A stretch of 64,000 bases of DNA from Azospirillum oleiclasticum (GTDB taxonomy: Bacteria; Pseudomonadota; Alphaproteobacteria; Azospirillales; Azospirillaceae). This document shows, piece by piece, positions 39,710-48,324 of this stretch. Each line of letters opens with the position of its first letter. Position 1 is the stretch's first letter. The DNA lies in assembly GCF_013423485.1 (NCBI RefSeq), contig NZ_JABFFR010000007.1, positions 186,001-250,000 of the forward strand, given 5' to 3'. The notes under the pieces were generated by a model. It was not told the DNA's origin and made no database searches. It saw only the letters and a list, made by a program, of their open reading frames with translations. Made by a program: the position numbers and the translations under genes.

Positions 39710-40864
39710 ATGAATCGTTATCTGCTGGCGGGCTGCGCCGCCGTTGCTCTCGGGTTGGGAAGCGGCGCGGCCCAGGCTCAGGCGAAGTTCGAAGTGCGCA
39801 TCGGCGGCGACGCCTATTTCGAAGCCGGTTACATCGATCAGGACAATGATCAGAACCTGCGGGACACCGAGTTCCGCAACCGCTTCCGTCTGAACATCGT
39901 CCCGTCGGCGAAGGCGGACAACGGTCTCGAGTACGGCGGTCGCATCCGTATCCGTGCCAACTCCGCGGATCGCGGCATGGACGCCGACCGCGCCCTGATC
40001 TTCGTGGCCGGCAGCTTCGGCCGCGTCGAACTCGGCACGCGCAACAGCTTCAACGACGACGCGTACATCGTCCGTCCGATCGACTACCAGTTCCTGGGCA
40101 TCTACGACTCGGCCGTGACCTGGGCCACCTCGAACAACTCGACGGCTGGCACCACCAAGCTGTCCACCCTGTCGTTCGGCAACCTGCCGACCAGCGGCTC
40201 GGGCGCCACCAATGCGCAGGATGACGTCGAGTCGAAGATCGTCTACATCTCCCCGCGCTTCTCGGGCCTCCAGCTCGGCGCGTCCTACGCTCCGCGCGTC
40301 GGCGGCTCCGACTCCGGTGCGACCGTCTTCCGCACCGAGGACGACGGCACCCTGCAGGACGTCTACGAAATCGGCCTGAACTACAAGGGCGAGTTCTCGG
40401 GCGTCACGCTGGCCGGTTCGGCCGGTTACATCGGCGGTTCCTACGAGGATCTCGGCACCACCCGCTACGAGGACCTGAGCGGCTTCCAGGTCGGCGCGCA
40501 GATCGGCTACGCCGGCTTCGTGCTGGGCGGCGGCTACGTCTGGTACGGCGAGTCGGGCCAGGTCAAGACCGCGGGCTTCAAGGACGACTACGAGGTCTGG
40601 AACATCGGCCTGCAGTACACGACCGGCCCGATCCAGCTCGGCGTCGGCTACACGGCCGGTTCGGACGCCGGCAACCCGGCGCTGTCCGGCGATCGTTCGC
40701 AGGACTACCTGTCGGTTGGCGCCAGCTACACCGTCGCCCCGGGCCTGCGCGTCCAGGCCGAGTACGCCTACGTGAACTTCGAGGTCAACGACGCCGGCAC
40801 GGCGTCGGCCAACCGCGAAGTCGAGTCGAACGTCTTCATCCTGCGTTCGGTTCTGTCCTTCTGA
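39710..40864 (+). CDS. Outer-membrane porin, first of two
   Basis: Gram-negative general porin of 384 residues. The signal peptide runs to about residue 25 (AAQAQA); it also contains LLAGCAA, which looks like a lipobox but is followed by a normal cleavage site. The mature chain is an antiparallel beta-barrel with alternating polar and aromatic residues, a conserved RDTEFRNRFRLN and SAKADNGLEYGGRIRIR near the start, and a terminal Phe (RSVLSF) needed for barrel assembly. GGAGG lies 9 bases before the ATG. The 288 bp upstream hold its promoter, not resolved. The neighbouring porin at 41123 is a clear paralogue. Confidence 0.94.
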   Translation: MNRYLLAGCAAVALGLGSGAAQAQAKFEVRIGGDAYFEAGYIDQDNDQNLRDTEFRNRFRLNIVPSAKADNGLEYGGRIRIRANSADRGMDADRALIFVAGSFGRVELGTRNSFNDDAYIVRPIDYQFLGIYDSAVTWATSNNSTAGTTKLSTLSFGNLPTSGSGATNAQDDVESKIVYISPRFSGLQLGASYAPRVGGSDSGATVFRTEDDGTLQDVYEIGLNYKGEFSGVTLAGSAGYIGGSYEDLGTTRYEDLSGFQVGAQIGYAGFVLGGGYVWYGESGQVKTAGFKDDYEVWNIGLQYTTGPIQLGVGYTAGSDAGNPALSGDRSQDYLSVGASYTVAPGLRVQAEYAYVNFEVNDAGTASANREVESNVFILRSVLSF

Positions 40865-40890
40865 TACCGGTCTCCACCGGTTTTCGGGTG

Positions 40891-40924
40891 CAGCGGCGGC
40901 CTTCGGGCCGCCGCTGTTTTTTTT
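40891..40924 (+). terminator. Intrinsic terminator of the first porin
   Basis: CAGCGGCGGCC (40891-40901) and GGCCGCCGCTG (40906-40916) form a perfect 11-pair stem with a TTCG tetraloop, followed by eight T (40917-40924), 27 bases after the stop codon. Confidence 0.97.
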
Positions 40925-41122
40925 GGTCCGGGTTTGCCCGTTATTTGGGCGGTTGGTGCAGTGTTGCAGCAGGTCGTGATTTCGCTGCCACAGTGCCGGG
41001 GATCCATTGCAGTGCGATGACGAGTGGTCTTGCCGCGTCCGATGCAGCCGGATACAGCTTGTGGCGAGACAAAGAACAACCCGGCGCAGCACGCCGGCGT
41101 TCCTCCGAAAGGTTAGACCGCC

Positions 41123-42262
41123 ATGAAGCACATCCTCCTCGCCGGCTGCGCCGCCCTCGCCTTCGCGTCCCTCACCGGCACCGCCGCCGCCCAGTCCAAG
41201 TTCCAGGTCCTGATCGGCGGTGACGCCTACTTCCAGGCCGGTTACATGGACGACGAGAACACCGGCGAGAACCTGCGCGACACCGAGTTCAGCAACCGCT
41301 TCCGCCTGAACGTCATCCCGTCCGCGAAGGCCGACAACGGCCTGGAGTATGGCGGCCGCATCCGCATCCGCGCCACCAACAGCAACCGGTCCCTGGATTA
41401 CGACCGCGCCTACATCTTCGTCCAGGGCGGCTTCGGCCAAGTCCGTCTCGGCACCCAGGAAGGCGCCAGCTCGGAGTGGGGCATCATCGGTCCGGTCGGC
41501 GACTGGGGCACCTTCGGTGGTCCGGACGGTTTCTGGATGGACTTCGTGGCGGACATCAACGACCTGCCGGTCCAGGCCCAGGGTGACCTGCGCACCTACA
41601 CGTCGCAGACCCGCAGCAGCAGCGTCCTCTACCAGTCCCCGACCTTCGCCGGCCTGTCGCTCGCGGCCTCCTTCACCCCGGTGGTCGGCAACAACGGCGC
41701 GTCGGTTGCCCGCACCGAGATCACCGGCGACAGCGACCGTACCCTGAACTTCAAGAACGTCTACGAAGTGGGTCTGGTCTACTCGGGCGAGTTCAGCGGC
41801 GCCACCGTGGAAGGCAGCGCCTTCTACAGCGGCGGTGAAGCGCGTGACGGTGCCGTCGGCGTCGGCTTCGAGGACCTGTCTTCCGTCCAGGCGGGCCTGC
41901 AGGTCGGCTACGCCGGCTTCAAGGTCGGCGGCTCCTACTCCTGGGCCGGCGACAGCGGTTACGAGAAGAGCCTCGGCGTCGTCAGCACCGAGGACACCTA
42001 CACCTGGATCGCCGCCGCCCAGTACCAGTTCGGCGCCTTCACCGTCGGCGGTTCCTACACCTACTCGCAGGATCCCGGCTCGACCTTCATCACCGGCAAG
42101 CGTGATCTCGACCTGTGGCAGGCCGGCCTGACCTACCTGGTGTCGCCGGGCCTGACCGTCGGTCTGGAGTACACCCACTACGACGTGGACAACAAGGAGA
42201 TCGGCGGCACGCCGGATCGCGACGGCAACATCGTGATCCTGCAGACCTGGCTGACCTTCTGA
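41123..42262 (+). CDS. Outer-membrane porin, second of two
   Basis: Paralogue of the preceding porin, 379 residues. It shares the opening pattern LLAGCAAL, signal cleavage near AAAQ, the mature start KFQVLIGGDAYFQAGYMD, and SAKADNGLEYGGRIRIR, and ends in Phe (TWLTF). It has a longer insertion in the region after QVRLGTQEG (loop 3 or equivalent), so pore selectivity may differ. AAAGG precedes the ATG. A separate terminator between the two genes and 258 bp of leader suggest independent control. Confidence 0.94.
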   Translation: MKHILLAGCAALAFASLTGTAAAQSKFQVLIGGDAYFQAGYMDDENTGENLRDTEFSNRFRLNVIPSAKADNGLEYGGRIRIRATNSNRSLDYDRAYIFVQGGFGQVRLGTQEGASSEWGIIGPVGDWGTFGGPDGFWMDFVADINDLPVQAQGDLRTYTSQTRSSSVLYQSPTFAGLSLAASFTPVVGNNGASVARTEITGDSDRTLNFKNVYEVGLVYSGEFSGATVEGSAFYSGGEARDGAVGVGFEDLSSVQAGLQVGYAGFKVGGSYSWAGDSGYEKSLGVVSTEDTYTWIAAAQYQFGAFTVGGSYTYSQDPGSTFITGKRDLDLWQAGLTYLVSPGLTVGLEYTHYDVDNKEIGGTPDRDGNIVILQTWLTF

Positions 42263-42291
42263 TCCGGGTTCGATCCGGTCTTGTCAACCGG

Positions 42292-42317
42292 AGGGCGGCG
42301 GAGCGATCCGCCGCCCT
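42292..42317. terminator. Hairpin terminator of the second porin
   Basis: AGGGCGGCGGA (42292-42302) pairs with TCCGCCGCCCT (42307-42317) around a GCGA tetraloop. It is 29 bases after the porin stop and 13 before the stop of the convergent gene. Only a short T-rich tail follows on the plus strand. Confidence 0.8.
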
Positions 42318-42330
42318 TCGTGTTTCAGCG

Positions 42331-42819
42331 TTACTTCTTCGCGGCGGCGCTGGCGTCGCAGATCAGCAGCATGACGGCATCGGCCACCGGCGCCCACACC
42401 ATCATCAGCCGCTTCTTCGCCTTGTCGCCGACGATCGGCACCGAATTGGGGCTTTCGAGCGACGGCGCCTTCACCTGGGTCAGCTTGTAGCCGCTCTTTT
42501 CGACCGCGTTCATGGTGGTGTCGACGATCTCGCTCAGCCGGGACTGGTCGCCCTTCTTGAACTCCCAGCCATAGACCTCCAGCCCCTGGCAACGCCGGCC
42601 GTTGTCCTTGGCCGCCTTGCCGATGAATTCGCCGTACATCTCGCTGGCCTCCAGCGGGTAGGGCTGGATCGGGAAGGCCACACCGGCCAGCGGGGAGCGT
42701 GCCGCCTTGGTCTCGCTGGGTTTCGGCGCGGGCTTGGCCGTCCCTTGGGCCGTTCCCTGGGCGAGCGCCGGGCCGGCGAGCGCGGCCGAGACGAGCAGGG
42801 CGAGCATCAGAGCGCGCAT
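42331..42819 (-). CDS. Periplasmic protein of unknown function
   Basis: I do not recognise this family. The product is 162 residues with a signal peptide (LMLALLVSAALAGPALA, cut near residue 20), a Gly/Thr/Ala/Pro/Lys linker (about 21-40) and a compact domain with EFIGKAAKDNGRRCQGLEVYGWEF and KRLMMVWAPVADAVMLLICDASA. The two Cys of that domain could form a disulfide. It is convergent with the second porin and divergent from the YggS gene. Confidence 0.8.
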   Translation of the reverse strand: MRALMLALLVSAALAGPALAQGTAQGTAKPAPKPSETKAARSPLAGVAFPIQPYPLEASEMYGEFIGKAAKDNGRRCQGLEVYGWEFKKGDQSRLSEIVDTTMNAVEKSGYKLTQVKAPSLESPNSVPIVGDKAKKRLMMVWAPVADAVMLLICDASAAAKK

Positions 42820-42921
42820 GGGCGTGAACTCCTGGGACACTTGCGTTACGGTTCCCCGTCCGTTACCACGCCCGGCCGCCCGCTGTACACCATGGCCGAG
42901 ACCACCACCGGGAGCCGTTCC

Positions 42922-43635
42922 GTGACCGCGCAGCACACCGCATCCCCTGACCGCGACTCGATCACCATCCGCCTGGACGAGGTCCGCCGCACCATTGCGG
43001 AGGCCTGCGCCGACTGCGGCCGACCGGCCGCCCAGGTGGCGCTGGTCGCCGTCTCCAAGACCCACCCCGCGGAATCCGTGGCCGAGGCGCTGGCTGCCGG
43101 GCAGCGAATCTATGGCGAAAACCGGGTGCAGGAGGCGAAGGCCAAATGGCCGGAGCTGCGCGCGCGCTTCCCCGGAGTCGAGCTGCACCTGATCGGGCCG
43201 TTGCAGACCAACAAGGTCAAGGACGCCGTCGCGCTGTTCGACGTCATCGAGACGCTCGACCGGCCGAAGCTGGCGGAGGCCATCGCGGCGGAGCAGGCGA
43301 AATCCGGCCGCCGCCCGCGCTGCCTGATCGAGGTGAACACCGGCGGCGAGGCACAGAAGGCCGGGATCGCCCCGACCGAGGTTGACTCCTTCCTTGCCGC
43401 CTGCCGCGCGCTGGATCTGGATGTGGTCGGCCTGATGTGCATCCCGCCGGTGGACGAGGAGCCGGCGATGCATTTCGCCCTGCTGTCCGACCTTGCCCGC
43501 CGCAACGGGTTGCCGGTGGTCAGCATGGGCATGAGCGGCGACTATCCGACCGCAATCCGCTTCGGCGCCACCCATGTCCGCGTCGGCACCGCCATCTTCG
43601 GCGCCCGTCCCGTCCTGCCCGCGGCGGGCGGCTGA
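42922..43635 (+). CDS. yggS: PLP homeostasis protein YggS
   Basis: Pyridoxal-phosphate-binding protein of the YggS/PROSC family that keeps B6 levels balanced. The TIM-barrel shows VALVAVSKTHPAESVAEAL with the PLP Lys, IYGENRVQEAKAKWPEL, HLIGPLQTNKVKDA and SMGMSGDYPTAIRFGATHVRVGTAIFG, all diagnostic. I prefer the GTG at 42922 (237 residues) because GGAG lies 7 bases ahead; an upstream ATG at 42892 would add 10 residues but has no ribosome site. Confidence 0.95.
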   Translation: MTAQHTASPDRDSITIRLDEVRRTIAEACADCGRPAAQVALVAVSKTHPAESVAEALAAGQRIYGENRVQEAKAKWPELRARFPGVELHLIGPLQTNKVKDAVALFDVIETLDRPKLAEAIAAEQAKSGRRPRCLIEVNTGGEAQKAGIAPTEVDSFLAACRALDLDVVGLMCIPPVDEEPAMHFALLSDLARRNGLPVVSMGMSGDYPTAIRFGATHVRVGTAIFGARPVLPAAGG

Positions 43636-43645
43636 CGCCGCGCCG

Positions 43646-44389
43646 TCACCCTCGCGCGGCCGACCCCAGCATGGCGAGGCCGCCCACGAACAGCAGGCAC
43701 AGCACGATGCGGCGGAAGGCGACGTCGTTCAGCATCCGGTAGAGCCGCGCGCCAACCAGTGCCGCCACCAGCAGCACCGGCAGCATCATGGCGAAGATCC
43801 CGGCGTGACCGGTGGTGATGGTGCCGTTCAGCAGATAGGCCGTCGTCGTGCTGCCATGCATGGCGAGGTTGAAGACCTGCAGGGTGCAGCGCAGCCGGTC
43901 TTTCTCCCATCCGCGCAGCACGCCCCAGATGGTGGGGGCGGGGGCGGACAGGCCGGCGAAACCGCTCATGACGCCGCCAACGAAGCCCGACACCAGATCG
44001 GCGGCCCGGCCGCCCCAGCGGTCGATGCGCGGCGGCCGGCGGACCAGCAGCATGAAAGTCGAATAGGCCACCATCACGCAGCCCACCGCCAGGCGGAATT
44101 GTGCCGGGTCGATTGTGGTCAGCGCCGCCGCCCCCAGCGGCACGCCGCAGACGCCGCCGATCAGGATCGGCGCCAGCAGCCGCAGGTCGGCCCCCGCCCA
44201 CGCTGTGCGGATGGTGATGAGCTGGGCCACCAGCGAGCCGAAGATGACGAGCGGGGCCAGCATCGCCGGCTCCAGCACCCACACCCAGACGCTGAGCGCC
44301 ACCATCCCGAAGGCGAAGCCGGACAGCCCGCACACGAAAGCGGCGGCGGCGCTGCCGAACAGCACGACCGCGATGGTCTCGACACTCAT
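43646..44389 (-). CDS. TauE/SafE family membrane transporter
   Basis: Inner-membrane permease of 247 residues, family associated with export of sulfite or organosulfonates, but the substrate here is unknown. It has about eight hydrophobic segments in two related halves, each with the family loop FVCGLSGFAFGMVAL and GVMSGFAGLSAPAPT. It is convergent with yggS (10 bp between stops) and divergent from glnD. Confidence 0.9.
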   Translation of the reverse strand: MSVETIAVVLFGSAAAAFVCGLSGFAFGMVALSVWVWVLEPAMLAPLVIFGSLVAQLITIRTAWAGADLRLLAPILIGGVCGVPLGAAALTTIDPAQFRLAVGCVMVAYSTFMLLVRRPPRIDRWGGRAADLVSGFVGGVMSGFAGLSAPAPTIWGVLRGWEKDRLRCTLQVFNLAMHGSTTTAYLLNGTITTGHAGIFAMMLPVLLVAALVGARLYRMLNDVAFRRIVLCLLFVGGLAMLGSAARG

Positions 44390-44559
44390 GATGCGCGCTT
44401 CATCCGGGTTTCGCTGGCGGGGTTTCGCTGGCGGTGGGGAATCGTTTGATGTGCGAACGGATGGTACGGGGGCCGGGTGTCACCCGTCCAGCCGCACCGG
44501 CCGCATGGCTGGGGTGCCGACACTCCGGCATCCCCTGGGGGCGGTGTCCGCGGACCGGC

Positions 44560-44588
44560 GTGCGAATCGCGGTGAAAGCTCCTATAGT
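44560..44588 (+). promoter_or_regulatory. Candidate promoter of glnD
   Basis: GTGCGA (44560-44565), a 17-base spacer and TATAGT (44583-44588). The -10 element has one mismatch to TATAAT; the -35 element is weak. It lies 55 bases before the ATG at 44644. Confidence 0.35.
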
Positions 44589-44643
44589 CGGCCGGTCAAA
44601 CCCCATCACCCCGCTCCGTTGTTCCCGCCAAGGCCTCCTCCCC

Positions 44644-47523
44644 ATGCTGCCGACCCGCGCCGCCCGCTCCAAATCCCGCACGCCCGAACCAGCCGCCCCC
44701 ATCGCCGACCGGCAGGCCATCGTGTCGGGCACGCGGCTGGGTGCCGAGCTGGACGCGCTGGTTGCGGAGCACGGCACCGGCGACGCCCTGCGCCCCGCCG
44801 TCATCGCGGCGGTCCGCGCGGCGCTGGCCACGGGCCGGGACGAGGTGCGGGCGCGGTTCGAGGCCGGGGGGCTGGGCGAGGACTGCGTGCGGCAGAACTG
44901 CTACCTCGCCGACCGCATCATCCAGACGCTGGCGCAGTTCACCGTCACCCACATGTTCCCCAGCGCCAACCCGACTCTCGGCGAAACTTTCGACATCGCC
45001 GCCACCGGCGGCTACGGCCGCGGCGAGCTGGCCCCCTTCTCCGACATCGACCTGCTGTTCCTGCTTCCCTACAAGCGCACGGCGCGGGTCGAGCAGGTGG
45101 TCGAATACATGCTCTACATCCTGTGGGATCTGGGGCTGAAGGTCGGCCACGCCGTGCGCAGCGTCGATGAGTGCATCCGCCAGAGCAAGGCCGACATCAC
45201 CATCCGCACCGCCATACTGGAATCCCGCTACCTGTGGGGCGAGGGCGGGCTGTTCGCCGACCTGAGGAAGCGCTTCGACAAGGACGTGGTGGCCAACACC
45301 GGCGTGGAGTTCGTGGCCGCCAAGCTGGCCGAGCGCGACACCCGCCACCGCAAGCTGGGCGACAGCCGCTATGTGCTGGAGCCCAACCTGAAGGACGGGA
45401 AGGGCGGCCTGCGCGACCTCCAGACCCTGTTCTGGATCGCCAAATACCTGTATCGCGCCGATTCGGTGGACGATCTGGTCGGCGCCCGCGTGCTGCTGCC
45501 GGAGGAGGCGCAGCGCTTCGCCAAGGCGCAGAACTTCCTGTGGACCGCGCGCTGCCACCTCCACTACCTGACCGGGCGCATGGAGGACCGGCTGACCTTC
45601 GACGTGCAGGCGCAGATCGGCGCCCGCATGGGCTACACCGACCACGCCGGGACCAAGGGCGTGGAGCGCTTCATGAAGCACTACTTCCTGGTGGCGAAGG
45701 ATGTCGGCGACCTGACCCGCATCTTCTGCGCCGCCCTGGAGGCCGACGCCAAGCGCCCGCCCAAGTTCAACATCCTGCGGCTGACCGCGCTGACGCGCCG
45801 GCGCGACATCGAGGGCTTCGTCGTTGACGGCGAGCGGCTGAACATCCACAGCGACAGCCAGTTCCGCGACCGTCCCATCGACATGATCCGGCTGTTCCAC
45901 GTGGCGCAGCAGAATGACGTGGACATCCACCCGAACGCGCTGCGCGCCATTACGCGCTCGCTCTCCGCCATCGGCCCGCGCCTGCGCGAGGATGCGGAGG
46001 CCAACCGCCTGTTCCTGGAGATCCTGACCGGCCGCAAGGACCCGGAGGTGACGCTGCGCCGCATGAACGAAGCGGGGGTGCTGGCCCGCTTCATCCCCGA
46101 TTTCGGGCGGGTCGTCGCGCAGATGCAGTACGACATGTACCACGTCTTCACGGTGGACGAGCACACGCTGTTCGCCATCGGCATCCTGCACAAGATCGAA
46201 CAGGGCCTGCTGAAGGACGAGCTGCCGCTGACCAGCGAGGTGATCCACAAGGTGGTGTCGCGGCGCGCGCTCTATGTGGCGGTGCTGCTGCACGACATCG
46301 CCAAGGGCCGCGGCGGCGACCATTCGGTGCTGGGCGCGCGGGTGGCGGAGAAGCTGTGCCCGCGGCTGGGCCTCACCGCGGAGGAGACGGAGACGGTCGC
46401 CTGGCTGGTGCGCTGGCACCTCGCCATGTCCTTCACCGCCTTCAAGCGCGACCTGGAGGACGACAAGACCGTGCGCGACTTCGTGGCGCTGGTGCAGTCG
46501 CCGGAGCGCCTCAAGCTCCTGGTCACCCTGACCGCCGCCGACATCCGCGCCGTCGGACCCGGCCGCTGGAACAACTGGAAGGCCACGCTGCTGCGCGAGC
46601 TCTACCACCGGTCGGAAGAGCTGATGTCCGGCGGCATGACGGCCGAGGGACGGGAGCGCCGCATCCGCATCGCCCAGCGCAAGCTGCGCGAGGACCTGCC
46701 CGATTTCGACGATCCCGCGTTCGAGCACGCCGCGAACCTGCATTACCCCGCCTACTGGCTGTCCTTCGACACCGACACGCTGGCCCACCACGCCCGCCTG
46801 ATCCGCATGGCCGAGGTGGAGGGGCGGGCGCTGACCGTGGACACCCGCATCGACCGCGCCCGCGCGGTGACCGAGGTGACCATCCTCACCGCCGACCATC
46901 ACGGGCTGGTGTCGCGGCTGGCCGGCGCCTTCGCCGCGTCGGGCGCCGACATCGTCGATGCGAAGATCTTCACGCTGACCAACGGCACGGCCCTCGACGT
47001 CTTCTCGGTGCAGGACGCGGCCAGCGGCGGCGCCTTCGAGCAGGGCGACAAGCTGGCACGGCTGTCCGTCACCATCGAGCGGGTCCTGTCCGGCCAGCTC
47101 AAGCCGTTGCAGGAGCTGGCGAACCGCAAGACCGTGCTGTCCAGCCGCACCCGCGTCTTCCACGTGCCGCCGCGCGTGCTGATCGACAACAACGCCTCCA
47201 CCACCCACACGGTGATCGAGGTGAACGGCCGCGACCGGCCCGGCCTGCTCTACGGCCTGACCCGGGCGCTGTCCGATCTGACGCTCCAGATCTCGTCGGC
47301 CAAGATCGCCACCTTCGGCGAGAAGGCCATCGACGTGTTCTACGTGAAGGACGTGTTCGGCCTGAAGGTCACCCACGAGGCCAAATTGGCGCAGGTGCGC
47401 GAGCGGCTTCTGCACGCGCTGGCCGACCCGGAAGGGGCGGGCGCCGCGGCGCTCCACCGTCCCCGGACCCGCGACAAGGCCGCCACCGTGAAGAAGCCGA
47501 AGCCGATGGACGCCGCCGACTGA
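44644..47523 (+). CDS. glnD: PII uridylyltransferase / uridylyl-removing enzyme GlnD
   Basis: Glutamine sensor that uridylylates PII proteins under nitrogen limitation and removes UMP when glutamine is high. The 959-residue product has the nucleotidyltransferase motif GGYGRGELAPFSDIDLLFL near residue 122, a central HD hydrolase domain (LLHDIAKGRGGDHSVLG near 548) and two C-terminal ACT domains (about 745 and 858) that bind glutamine. The ATG at 44644 is used because AAGG lies upstream and the earlier in-frame stretch lies over a likely promoter. In Azospirillum-type bacteria it feeds control of nitrogen fixation, which is family knowledge. Confidence 0.97.
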   Translation: MLPTRAARSKSRTPEPAAPIADRQAIVSGTRLGAELDALVAEHGTGDALRPAVIAAVRAALATGRDEVRARFEAGGLGEDCVRQNCYLADRIIQTLAQFTVTHMFPSANPTLGETFDIAATGGYGRGELAPFSDIDLLFLLPYKRTARVEQVVEYMLYILWDLGLKVGHAVRSVDECIRQSKADITIRTAILESRYLWGEGGLFADLRKRFDKDVVANTGVEFVAAKLAERDTRHRKLGDSRYVLEPNLKDGKGGLRDLQTLFWIAKYLYRADSVDDLVGARVLLPEEAQRFAKAQNFLWTARCHLHYLTGRMEDRLTFDVQAQIGARMGYTDHAGTKGVERFMKHYFLVAKDVGDLTRIFCAALEADAKRPPKFNILRLTALTRRRDIEGFVVDGERLNIHSDSQFRDRPIDMIRLFHVAQQNDVDIHPNALRAITRSLSAIGPRLREDAEANRLFLEILTGRKDPEVTLRRMNEAGVLARFIPDFGRVVAQMQYDMYHVFTVDEHTLFAIGILHKIEQGLLKDELPLTSEVIHKVVSRRALYVAVLLHDIAKGRGGDHSVLGARVAEKLCPRLGLTAEETETVAWLVRWHLAMSFTAFKRDLEDDKTVRDFVALVQSPERLKLLVTLTAADIRAVGPGRWNNWKATLLRELYHRSEELMSGGMTAEGRERRIRIAQRKLREDLPDFDDPAFEHAANLHYPAYWLSFDTDTLAHHARLIRMAEVEGRALTVDTRIDRARAVTEVTILTADHHGLVSRLAGAFAASGADIVDAKIFTLTNGTALDVFSVQDAASGGAFEQGDKLARLSVTIERVLSGQLKPLQELANRKTVLSSRTRVFHVPPRVLIDNNASTTHTVIEVNGRDRPGLLYGLTRALSDLTLQISSAKIATFGEKAIDVFYVKDVFGLKVTHEAKLAQVRERLLHALADPEGAGAAALHRPRTRDKAATVKKPKPMDAAD

Positions 47524-47577
47524 CCCGGCGCGTCGGGCGGTTCGGATCCTGCCGCGTGGCGTCATCTTGGAAAAGCC

Positions 47578-47605
47578 TTGCGGCAGGCCACGGAATGGTT
47601 ATATT
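47578..47605 (+). promoter_or_regulatory. Candidate promoter of the rimP-nusA operon
   Basis: TTGCGG (47578-47583), a 16-base spacer and TATATT (47600-47605, one mismatch to TATAAT). Transcription would begin near 47612, about 130 bases before rimP. Confidence 0.55.
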
Positions 47606-47646
47606 CCGACAACGAGAACCCATACGACTTGCACGGTCCGGGAAAC

Positions 47647-47695
47647 TGGGCCGGCAGGACGCTTTGCGGGTGGGCCGTGGCCCACTCATTTTTTT
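47647..47695 (+). terminator. Leader terminator, possible attenuator, before rimP
   Basis: GTGGGC (47670-47675) and GCCCAC (47680-47685) form a hairpin with a CGTG loop followed by TCA and seven T (47689-47695), a normal intrinsic terminator but placed between the proposed promoter and rimP, 48 bases before its start codon. An identical TGGGCC hexamer at 47647-47652 could compete for the downstream arm GGCCCA (47679-47684), giving an alternative structure that would prevent termination. It is too far (about 150 bases) from glnD to exclude that it simply ends the glnD transcript. Confidence 0.6.
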
Positions 47696-47743
47696 ATCGG
47701 CGTTTGGAATCCCCGGGGAGGGCCTCGGGGCAGGTCAGGTGGA

Positions 47744-48229
47744 ATGGACGCAACCGGTCGCATCGAACAGATCATCGCACCGTCGATCGAATCCATGGGG
47801 TACGAGATCGTGCGTGTGCAGATGACGGGTGCCCAGCGACCCGTCCTTCAGATCATGGCGGAACGCACCGACGGCGGCCCCATGACGGTCGAGGATTGCG
47901 CCGACATCAGCCGTTCCGTCTCCGCCCTGCTCGATGTCGAGGACCCGATCGCCAGCGCCTACACGCTGGAGGTCAGTTCGCCCGGCATCGACCGGCCGCT
48001 GACCCGGCGGCGGGATTTCGAACGGTTCGCCGGGTTCGAGGCGAAGCTGGAGACCCGGATGGCGATCGACGGGCGCAAGCGCTTCAAGGGCCGGCTGAAG
48101 GGCCTGGAGGACGACGACGTGCTGATCGACACCGAACAGGGTCCGGCCCGCGTGCCCATGGAAACCATCCAGCGCGCCAAGCTGGTGCTGACGGACGAGT
48201 TGATCCGCGCCAGCGGCGGCCAGGGGTGA
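47744..48229 (+). CDS. rimP: Ribosome maturation factor RimP
   Basis: Assists 30S subunit assembly. The 161-residue product has the RimP pattern IEQIIAPSIESMGYEIVRVQM, EDCADISRSVSALLDVEDPI, YTLEVSSPGIDRPLTRRRDFERF and a C-terminal SH3-like domain (RFKGRLKGLEDDDVLI). The ATG at 47744 follows AGGTGG; longer frames run back over the leader terminator. It heads rimP-nusA-ylxR-infB-rbfA-truB-rpsO. Confidence 0.95.
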   Translation: MDATGRIEQIIAPSIESMGYEIVRVQMTGAQRPVLQIMAERTDGGPMTVEDCADISRSVSALLDVEDPIASAYTLEVSSPGIDRPLTRRRDFERFAGFEAKLETRMAIDGRKRFKGRLKGLEDDDVLIDTEQGPARVPMETIQRAKLVLTDELIRASGGQG

Positions 48230-48324
48230 CGGCCGGGGGCCGGCCGCTCGCCGACCCGCGCCGACGGACCGATCGCATCGAACCATCAACCAAGACGAAC
48301 GCCTGCATTCGGAAAGTGTGACGG

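Noticed and set aside
39710..41150. LLAGC in both porin signal peptides as a lipobox
   Set aside because: The Cys lies too early in the signal peptide and a normal AxA cleavage site follows; mature porins of this type are not lipoproteins.
39422..42178. Minus-strand open frame over both porins continuing into the DUF3576 gene
   Set aside because: Its upstream part is the antisense shadow of the porin coding sequences; the true lipoprotein starts at 39421 with a signal peptide.
44596..47565. Minus-strand open frame of about 990 codons opposite glnD
   Set aside because: Low-complexity Gly/Gln/Val/His-rich translation with no domain, opposite a well-conserved GlnD.
47524..47743. A tRNA gene before rimP, as metY is in E. 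coli
   Set aside because: No cloverleaf, T-loop (GTTCRANNC) or CCA end could be found; only a short leader with a terminator.
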